DNA of 64,000 nt from Crocodylus rhombifer (lineage: Eukaryota > Chordata > Crocodylia > Crocodylidae). Under the pieces are notes generated by a model. The model ran no database searches. It was given only the letters and a program-made list of their open reading frames with translations, and was not told the DNA's origin. The position numbers and the translations under genes were made by a program. The stretch spans positions 1 through 64,000 of the forward strand of contig JAVSML010018936.1 of NCBI GenBank assembly GCA_038503035.1, read 5' to 3'. Positions 56,801-64,000 of the stretch are shown here, piece by piece (position 1 is the stretch's first letter; each line of letters starts with the position of its first letter).

Positions 56801-59199
56801 AACCATTTTATCACCTGCTTCCCTGTACTCTTCTACCCTTGGTACAATCATGTTCTCTCAAGTCCTCTCTTTTGACCTGATCATCTCCTTTCCTTTCCTT
56901 TCCTTACATCCACCTTGGCCTTCCTTCCATAGATCAGTTCTCACCACAGTGACTATAATGACTTGCTCAGATAATTATTCCCCAGACCGCTAAGCGAAGG
57001 TGTCATGGCTCCTCTGAGATGTGATCTATGTATTTCTTTACCGAGGACCCTATCCAGAAAGCCAGCACTGCTCTGAGGTACTCACTTGCCCTTGCTGGCC
57101 AAGTTATCCAAACAGGTTTTGATATAGCTTTTATAATAATCCACTTGCTCCTCATAAAAGGTAGCTTTGGAGTTCAAGGCACTGTAAGTCTGCTGTAGCT
57201 TCACCAGCTCTGCCTTCCTCCTCTGACGGTATCGACGCTGATTCCGGATGTCCTGGAGCATGAAGACAAGTGCATGAAGATTTATGTCCAAGCTGTTGCT
57301 GGATTATTCACCAGGCCCAAGTGCAACATTAAGAAAAAACTTTTGGAACACCTACTTCTAAATTTAAGACAGACAGTAATTAGCCTTTTCCCAGAATTAA
57401 TAATCAAATATAAGCAGACAGAAATTAAGTACCTTGAATTGTTAGCTTAATAAAACTGGTATCAAAATTTTAAAATCTTTCCTTGCTAAAAAATTCAGAA
57501 AGAAGGTTGGGCAAGAAGACAACTAAGATTAACTGTGTTGGAGAAGCACCAGTTTTCATAAGCAACAACCTACTTTGTCAGACGCCAACCACCCAACAAA
57601 ACATCTGCCAAAGTAGGTTGTTGCCCATGAAAGCTTGCACCTCTCTGACCCAGTTAATCTCTACTCTGCTTTCTGCCTGATTTGAAACTACTTCAGCTAA
57701 CTACTTCTTTGCTAAGTAGTTAGCTATTGTTAGAAACAAGTATTACTGTAACAATGAACAAATGAGGATGTCCAGGTGCCAAGCCAGCTGTCTTGGTTAC
57801 TTCTGATGAGTACGAATCACTTCTACAGGCTTACTCCTGATTTTTTCAGAAGCCACGTGTTATACTTGTGTTATACCCGTCTCTCACGTTAACTTTGTAA
57901 ACATGCCATAGCAAATTACCATCAGCATGACAAATGCCAAGCATCAGAAAGATGAAACAACTGATAGCAACAATTGTTTTTTGCTGCTCCCTTTCCCTTC
58001 TGTGGAACAGCAAATAACAAATCTGCCCATGTAAGACTCATATGAAAGTTGATTTTGTGCTCCAGTGAAAAAGAAGGTTATTTACAAAAACAAATGTTGC
58101 AGTAAAGCAATTTTTGTGAATAAGTAAATTTTAAAAGGAGGGGACAAAATGGGCAGGAGCATACATTAGGATAGGAAGTAAGAAAGAGGAAAGTTAATGC
58201 AACACGTTAATAACTCATTTTCAGGACTTTTCCCCTAAGACAACAGGGTGCATTCAGCCTTCCTCAGTCACTGAACCCTGACAAAGAAAAGTGTCCCTGA
58301 GAAAACACATTTCCCACACCTGTGAAAGGCTAGATAACTTCTCTCTGGGGCAGCTATATTACTTAGTACCTTGGGAGACTTCCACCGTCTCTTCCACTTG
58401 TGGAAAATAAATGCACCGCAAAGCTTAAACTCTAAATACGTAATTAACTGACAGTGACTCAAATACCTTGGCAATATCATTAATTAGCTCCTGGTATTTA
58501 TTCATTGGGTCTGCAATCCCTAGTTCTGTCAACTTCTTCAGCCCTGTCTTGATTTTCTCTTTCTTTTCTTGAAGACTCAAGTTGCTGTCTTCCTTCACAG
58601 ATATAGATTTTTTCATCTTATCAGGGGTTTTGGCATCACGAATAGCCCGTCTCTGCATCGCTCTTTGATGCTCTGCTTCCTAGGAGAGAAGAGAATTATG
58701 AGTGCATGGATTAAATCAGCTTTGAGGCCATAAAAACCCATCACCATGATTTGGCCTTTGATATAACAAACTGCAGCATTTCAACCAGTTATTTAAATGA
58801 AGGCATACCTAGTGAACTCACTCACATACTGGTACCTACTCTGGCCTATCTCAAGCCTGCTAGTCACAATCTTCCCTGGCATGCATTTAACCAACTGCCA
58901 CAGAAATAAGACTGACACGTACAGGGTGTTTCCATTTCCCTACTCCCCAATACTATTGCACATGCACAGGTCTCCAACATCAACATGCACACCTGCATGC
59001 TGTTTGTAACACCTGACCATGCAGACAGACTGATATAGCCTATGCCCCCATGCACAGAGATGTCAGAGAATGCATTAGTTTAAAGACTGCAGCCAGACTG
59101 CTCTTCTGTACCTGCTCTGAGGTGGCTGAAGTTTCTATGATCTCCGTCAGAGTCTCCCCTGGTTGGAAGCGGATCACGTCTACAATTAAACGCTTTGTG
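47847..59199 (-). CDS. IQGAP1: IQGAP1, last six coding exons (gene continues beyond the window)
   Basis: Scaffold protein linking Rac1/Cdc42, calmodulin and actin. This part encodes the RasGAP C-terminal (RGCT) region, which binds E-cadherin/beta-catenin and microtubule-tip partners. Exons in transcript order: 59112-59199 (TKRLIVDVIRFQPGETLTEI), 58467-58679 (MQRRAIRDAKTPDKMKKSIS), 57086-57252 (DIRNQRRYRQRRKAELVKLQ), 51242-51364 (VSKKPREMKGKNSKKISLKY), 50287-50395 (FKNVIFEINPTEEVGDFEVK) and 47847-47960 (DLLQLQYEGVAVMKLF, ending NKKFYGK and TAA). All have GT-AG sites and matching phases, and no frame is broken. Wording such as SVKEDSNLSLQEKKEKI and TYSALNSKATFYEEQ fits IQGAP1 better than IQGAP2 or IQGAP3. 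Conservation indicates a functional gene. Confidence 0.95.
47961..49535 (-). other. IQGAP1 last intron, proximal part
   Basis: Intronic DNA. Near 48735-48885 a short stretch of the type TTCAAAGCCAAGATGCCTCTC occurs twice in decayed form. No other gene or element recognised. Confidence 0.5.
49536..49985 (+). mobile_element. CR1 3' end split by a MITE-like insert
   Basis: 49536-49610 (ATGAGGCACTGAAATAG...GGTTGGACAG) and 49891-49985 (GATCCTGCC...GGGGGTTGGACTAGATG...GGTCCCTTCCAGCCCC) are the two parts of an old CR1 3' terminus on the plus strand. The intervening bases do not belong to CR1. Confidence 0.75.
49611..49790. mobile_element. MITE-like insert rich in GATTCGATTC motifs
   Basis: Starts TAGGGGTGTGCG and contains many alternating ATTCGATTC / GAATCGG palindromic motifs (49627-49745), so it can fold on itself. 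No coding capacity. It interrupts a CR1 3' end. The right end is uncertain (between 49745 and 49890). Confidence 0.5.
50396..51241 (-). other. IQGAP1 intron
   Basis: Intron between exons 50287-50395 and 51242-51364. No repeat or gene recognised. Confidence 0.7.
51365..53389 (-). other. IQGAP1 intron, part
   Basis: Mostly featureless. A CCAAT box at 52696 and TATAAA at 52720-52725, 24 bases apart on the plus strand, form a promoter-like pair that may belong to an old LTR. No coding sequence follows. Confidence 0.4.
53390..53947 (+). mobile_element. Probable solo LTR of an endogenous retrovirus
   Basis: CCAAT and TATAA together at 53436-53446, a T-run at 53546-53556, and AATAAA signals at 53739 and about 53789, then a GC-rich end GGGGCGCGACA. 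The following TTTGGAGGTCCCATTAG resembles the leader that follows the LTR of some gammaretrovirus-like elements. No viral genes are present in the following 600 bases. The left end is not fixed. It lies in an IQGAP1 intron, antisense to the gene. Confidence 0.45.
53948..57085 (-). other. IQGAP1 intron, part
   Basis: No gene recognised. 53948-54560 is GC-rich and may be retroviral leader. A polypurine/pyrimidine TTTCC run lies at 56889-56905. Confidence 0.45.
56110..56185 (-). mobile_element. CR1 3' terminal relic
   Basis: GCAGGAAGGGACCTCTGGAGGTCATTTAGTCCAG is the reverse complement of the CR1 3' terminus. About 75 bases remain. Confidence 0.7.
57540..57665. repeat. Inverted pair of a common dispersed repeat
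   Basis: CAACAACCTACTTTG (57563-57577) and CAAAGTAGGTTGTTG (57609-57623) are perfect 15-bp inverted copies with a 31-bp loop. The match extends imperfectly to 26 bp (TTTTCAT / ATGAAAG). The right arm continues GCCCATGAAAGCTTGCACCTC, like the repeat at 59420. Confidence 0.7.
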
Positions 59200-59394
59200 C
59201 TGAAATGGAACACAGGACAAGTGAAAGCATTAAACCCCACAACAAACCCACATTCTTTTTGGCCTGAAATAAGACCAAACCTGTCACTGATTTTTATTGG
59301 CTTGATCATACTTACCTTGAGCCCAGACTGGGCCATTCGTGCACTAGTCAACAGCTGTTACAACACCATTACTGCAGCACCTTATAGACTCACT

Positions 59395-59510
59395 CATTCG
59401 AAGAGGCATGAGTCTTCACAGATGTGACAAAGTAGTCTGTAGCCTACAAAAGCTCATGCCTCTGAACAAGTTAGTCTATAAGCTGTCACCCTGCTCTGCC
59501 CAGGTTCACA
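59395..59510 (+). repeat. Dispersed repeat, same family as 57609-57665
   Basis: Contains GACAAAGTAGTCTGTAGCC, then AAAGCTCATGCCTCTGAACAAG and TTAGTCTATAAG. This wording is widespread in sauropsid genomes; I cannot name the family with confidence. Confidence 0.5.
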
Positions 59511-59859
59511 CTAACATAGCTAGCCACAATTCTCTAATGTTGTCAATGCTCATATCTTGCTTCTTACTACATCAAGGAAAAAAAACTTAACTTGCTGGAC
59601 TGTGGTTCTCAACGCTGGTTTGGCCTACCCACCCAGGGTGCTGCCCTGACCCACAAGCTTGCAGAGTCCTCTGGAGAGGTGCAGCACTGGGTTCTCAGGA
59701 GCAACTCCCTGTGGTGCTGAACATTTGGCTACACAAAGCCCTAAGGAAATGCAGCTCCACCTCAGCCAAGTCCTTCCTCTGGGCTGCAGGAGTCCAGGGA
59801 GGCAATGCAAACAGTGGAGGAGAAGTGGGGCAGGGCATGAACAACTTGTGCCCCTGGCA

Positions 59860-60165
59860 GCTGGGGAAGGCACCACAGTGGTGGAAGCTCGGTGGCTGTA
59901 AGTGGGGAGCTCCTGCAGATGCCTCCGGCACTGTTGGCGGTGGGGGACCCAGGGTTGGCAACCACCCACAGATGCTGCTGGCGGCAGCAGTGGCCAGTGG
60001 GGGTCATGGGCTACCTGCAGACACTGCCGGCAGTGTTGGTGGCGAGCAGCAACCACCCACAGGCATCGCCGGCAGTGCTGGCGGCGCTTTTTTGTAAGGG
60101 GTGCACCGCCATGCTCAGGGGGTGCACGTGCACCTCCTACACATCACCCCTGGGGCAGGGAGTAG
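59860..60165. repeat. GC-rich minisatellite, about 65-bp unit
   Basis: Three to four units with CAACCACCCACAGATGC, then GCCGGCAGTGxTGGCGGC cores (near 59960, 60030, 60075), followed by two GGGGTGCACxxGC motifs. In IQGAP1 intronic DNA. Confidence 0.65.
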
Positions 60166-60955
60166 AAGGTCACAGGGGCAACTCCTGAATAGCCAAGAAC
60201 AGTGAAGGAAGAGGGGGAAGAAAGATGGGATCCTGGCAGGATGAACTGACCCTGGAGATGCAGCTGGGAAGAACCGGTGGGTCTGGGGCAGAGGGAAGTC
60301 AGTTCCTACTTATAGCCAGATCCCAGAAGGCAGTTTCTGGATGGTCCCCATCACTGCATGCTTGTCTGACCGATGGAAACAGCAGTGGGGCCTGTTGCTA
60401 ACCTGGGTAAGGCCCTGCTCCCAATGCTAACTGGGGAGGCTCCACATCAAGAGATGCCAGTGGGACAGCAGACGTGCCCCTTTCTCTTTGGAGGCAGAAC
60501 TATAAAATGTGTCACTGGCACTTGAGGGCTGCCTCCTCCCTTCTGACAGAGCACCTTAAGTGGGACTAGCAGAACACCACCTCAGAGCCTTTTCAACCCA
60601 GCTGTGCCCCTTCCCTGACCATCTGCCAGCAAGGCTCTGTCTTATGCAGTCTTTAAATCTGCTGGCTTCTGCTGCCTGGAGCATCTTCCATCATGCCCCA
60701 GCAATAGAGAGTCTTTTAGTAAAAATAAAGCAAAAACCTCATTGTCCTGGACACTGGGAAGGGTCTGTTGTGGCTTCTGCCTTCCCAGCCCAGAAGTCTG
60801 TCTCTGGTGTTTCTCCTCCAACTTCCCTCTGGTTCTGCCAGGGGTTCTTGATTCCCAGCAAGCCATGCCCTCGTTAGCTGTCCTACAGCCCTTCAGCCAG
60901 ACTAGCTACCTTCTCTTAAGAGGACAGGCCACCCTGTTACAGTGGGACGAGTTGA
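60166..60955. other. IQGAP1 intron, nothing recognised
   Basis: Average composition, no gene or repeat landmarks found. Confidence 0.5.
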
Positions 60956-60959
60956 TGGG

Positions 60960-61595
60960 GCTTCAAAAAGGGGGACTACCAAAATGAGGAAGCTAGTTAA
61001 AAGTCAAAACGGGTCTCTAAGGAGGTGAAAATCTTGCAAGCAACATGAGAACTGCTTAAGAACACCACGTTGGAGGCACAGAGCAAATGCATACTGCAAA
61101 TCTACAAATGGAAAGTGGGCCAAAAGAAAGCCAGCAGAGTTTAATTGCAGAGCTGCAGAGGCAACAAGCAGAGAAAACACTTCTTCAAAAGATGGAAAAC
61201 AAATCCTAATGAGGGAAATAAGGAGCACAAACTGGCTAATCAGATGTAAAATGGTAATAAGACAAGCTAAGAAAGAATGTGAGGAGAAACTTGCTAGAAA
61301 CAGAAAGGTAACAATACAATTTCTTGTAAGTACGCAGAAGTCAAAGAGCTGGCAGGGAGCCAGTTGGGCCTTTGGATGATCGGGGTGTAAAAGGGGCATG
61401 AAAGGATGACAGCACCATTGCCGAGAAACTAAAAATGCCTTCTTTGCATATGTCTTCACGGTATCAGGGAAATTACCTCACTAGATTTACTCCTCTCTAG
61501 GACAAGTCAGTGGAGCTGACACAAACGGACGGAGGTTTCAGTAGATGATGTTGTAGAGGAAACAGATAAACTAAACAGTAGCAAGTCACCAGGCT
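60960..61595 (+). mobile_element. Older CR1 LINE, 5' part (interrupted)
   Basis: Decayed CR1 ORF2 linker region on the plus strand, ending ...AACAGTAGCAAGTCACCAGG near 61594. The continuation (CCTGATGGCATTCACCCTAGG) is found at 63260, after a younger CR1. Confidence 0.8.
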
Positions 61596-63235
61596 AGGAA
61601 ATTTGGTCGTCACACCAGACGACAAAGCTAACCTATTTAACGACTTCTTTGCCTCCATTTTCCTGAGCAGGGACTGGATCAGCCCCCCACTGGGCCTCCT
61701 TAGACCCCAGGGGAAGCGCACCCAGGCCAAGGGCCAGGGAGGATCTAGTCAGGGAACATCTGGAGGGACTGGACGTGTTCAAATCAGCTGGTCAGGACGA
61801 TCTCCACCCCCGAGTGCTGAGGGAATTGGCTGCGGTCATTGTGGGACCCCTGGCACGGCCGTACCAGCACTCGTGGTGCTCTGGTGTGGTGCCAGAAGAC
61901 TGGCTCCCATCTTCAAAAAGGGGAGGAAGGAGGACCCGGGGAACTAGAGGCCAGTTAGTCTTACCTCAATCCTGGGGAAGCTTCTCAAGAGAATTATTCT
62001 GGCGCATGTCCATGAGGGGCCGGGGGGGAGATTATGCTTAGGGGAACCAACACGGGTTCATTAGGGGCAGGTCCTGTCAGACCAACCTGGTGGCCTCCTA
62101 CAACCAGGTCACCAAATCCTTGGACGCAGGGGTAGCAGTGGACATCGTCTTCCTGGACTCTCACTCTGTTCTCATTAAGAAACTGGGGGCTGTGGTGTTG
62201 ACACCCACAGTCAGACGTGTCGCCAGCTGGCTGGAGGGCCGCACCCAGAGAGCGGTGGGGGACGGGTCATGTTCGACCTGGAGGGATGTGGCCAGTGGGG
62301 TCCCCCAGGGCTCGGTCCTCGGGCCCGCACTGTTCAACATCTTCATCAGCGACTTGGACGAGGGGGTAAAAAGCACCCTGCTCAAATTCATGGATGACAC
62401 TAAGATATGGGGGGATGTGGGCTCGTTAGACAGGAGGAATAGGCTGCAATTGGACCTAGACAGGTTACAGGGGTGGGCAGATGAGAACAGGATGGGATTC
62501 AACACTGACAAGTGCAAGGTGCTGCAGCTGGGGAGGAAGAACCAGCACCATACCTACAGGCTGGGAACTCCCTTCTTGTCAGTGCAGAGGCAGAAAAGGA
62601 TCTTGGCATCATTGTTGATGCCAAGATGAACATGGGCCGGCAGTGTGGGGACGCAGTCAGGAAGGCCAGCCGCACCTTGTCGTGCATTCACAGATGCATC
62701 TCGAGCAGGTCCAGGGAGGTGATCCTCCCCCTCTATGTGGCACTGGTCAGGCCACAGCTGGAGGACTGTGTCCAGGTCTGGGCACCGCACTTCCGGAGGG
62801 ATGTGGACAACATGGAGAGGGTCCAGAGGAGGCTTCTCGCATGATCAGGGGCAGCAGGGCAGGCCCCACGAGAAGAGGCCGTGGCCTCCACAAGAGAAGG
62901 CTGAGGGGGGATCTTGTGGCCTGTTACAAACTAGTCAGGGGGGATCAGCAGGCACTGGGGGAATCCCTGTTCCCCCCGAGCATGACCAGGAGTGACCAGG
63001 AATAACGGTCACAAGCTGGCAGAGGGGAGATTCAGGCTAGATATCAGAAGGCGCGACTTCACAGTCAGGGCAGCTAGGATCTGGAACCAGCTTCCAAGAG
63101 AAGTGGTGCAGGCTCCTACCCTGGGGGTCTTTAAGACAAGGCTAGACAATCACCTTGCTGGGGTCGTTTGACCCCAGTACTCTTTCCTGCCATGGCAGGG
63201 GGTCGGACTTGATGATCTGCTCAGGTCCCTTTCGA
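61596..63235 (+). mobile_element. Younger CR1 LINE nested in an older one
   Basis: Plus-strand, 5'-truncated CR1. RT pieces occur in several frames: 61603-61947 (DDKANLFNDFFASIFLSRD), 62090-62629 ([20 protein letters not shown], then FMDDTKIWG with Met replacing the usual Ala) and 62512-62844. The 3' UTR is at 63003-63235. A CTAGG is found at both junctions (61596 and 63253) and may be the target duplication. Not functional. Confidence 0.9.
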
Positions 63236-64000
63236 CCCAACCAACTACGAAACTAGGCCCTGATGGCATTCACCCTAGGGTCCTGAAGGAGCTCAGACAG
63301 GAAACTGCCAAATTCTTAACTGTAGTATTCAACTAAACACAGCCTCAGCACCAGAGGACTGGAAGGGCCAATGCAAGTCCCATAGTTAAAAAGGGCTCTA
63401 GAAGGGACCTGGGGAACTATAGGCCGATGAGTCTAACTTCTGCTCCTAGAAAACTGGTACAAACTACAATAAAAAAAATTGTCCGGCACATGGATGAACG
63501 CAACTCGCTAGGGAGGAATCAACGTGGTTGTGCCCAGGGTAAATCATGCCTCACCAACCTACTGGAGGTCTTGGAGGGGGGGAGCAGAGGGACCCAGCTG
63601 ACAGTATATCTGGACTCCCAAAAGGCTTTGGACAAACTCCCCCTTCAGAGGCTCTTACTGAAGTTAGGTAGTGATGGGATTACAGGGATGATATGTCAGT
63701 GGATTGGAAACTGGCTTCAAGATAGAAAACCATGAGTGAGTCTCAAGGGTCAGTTTTGGGGCTGGGGAGAAGTGAACAGTGGAGTCTCCCTGGGATCTGT
63801 GCTGGGACCAGGGCTGTTAAGCACACTCATAAATGATTTGGGAATGGGGGTGAGTAGTGAAGTGGCTAGAGTTGTGGATGACACAAAATTAGTCAAAGTC
63901 GTAAAGACCAAGGTGGACTGCAAGGAGCTGCAGAAAGATCTGGCACGACTGAGCAAAGGGGCAAGTGGCTGGCAGATGAAATTCAGTGTAGATTATTGTA
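63236..64000 (+). mobile_element. Older CR1 LINE, 3' continuation (runs off the window)
   Basis: Continues the element at 60960-61595. RT motifs in decayed frames include NQRGCAQGKSCLTNL and LDSQKALDKLPLQ (63427-63735), then the region of PGSVLG and the catalytic DD near 63870 in a different frame. More diverged than the nested copy. Confidence 0.85.

Noticed and set aside
57082..57291. Reading frame starting with a Met before the IQGAP1 exon
   Set aside because: The codons before DIRNQRR are intronic; the acceptor AG precedes 57252 and phase matches the previous exon.
1..64000. CRISPR-like arrays, bacterial operons, ribosome binding sites
   Set aside because: Repeats lack unique equal-length spacers and the window is vertebrate nuclear DNA.
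1..64000. tRNA and rRNA genes
   Set aside because: No stretch with both A-box and B-box and a cloverleaf was found. The GATTCGATTC motifs at 49620-49745 resemble a B-box only superficially.

Overview
This is vertebrate nuclear DNA, most likely from a sauropsid. A crocodilian is my first guess and a turtle the alternative. The reasons are intron-containing vertebrate genes with GT-AG splice sites, many CR1 LINEs (several with long open reverse-transcriptase frames), an autonomous-type hAT transposon and CpG-rich islands. No bacterial, plasmid or phage content was seen. The species call is an inference from repeat content. || Layout. 1-560 is a 16-bp minisatellite with a 112-bp higher-order period. 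950-1290 is A/C-rich degenerate tandem DNA. 1300-5010 is a CpG-rich block built of repeated units, each holding an array of CCAAT boxes and CTCF-like sites. 5012-7840 is a spliced gene-like unit on the minus strand that I cannot name. It recurs in part at 17970-23480 and 29612-30700, and inverted at 25990-26460. 8450-8890 is a 58-bp minisatellite and 9000-9900 a CpG island. 10117-14513 holds exons of an unrecognised plus-strand gene, one of them split by a 2.8-kb hAT transposon (11630-14424). 15480-17000 and 37766-38800 are further blocks of the CCAAT-array repeat. 18000-37765 is dominated by CR1 copies in both orientations, plus a solo-LTR-like segment near 24000. 38858-40592 is a large foldback element. 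|| Two genes are recognisable with confidence. MRPS16 (mitochondrial ribosomal protein S16) has three coding exons on the plus strand at 40847-41411. The last six coding exons of IQGAP1 lie on the minus strand at 47847-59199; the rest of that gene lies beyond 64000. The two genes converge tail to tail. Their neighbourhood is unlike human, where MRPS16 and IQGAP1 are on different chromosomes. || 59200-64000 is intron of IQGAP1. It holds a minisatellite and an older CR1 split by a younger CR1. || The genes do not form a pathway. The main interest is the left 40 kb: an accumulation of segmental duplications, direct and inverted, that pair a promoter/insulator-like repeat module with copies of an unidentified spliced unit.
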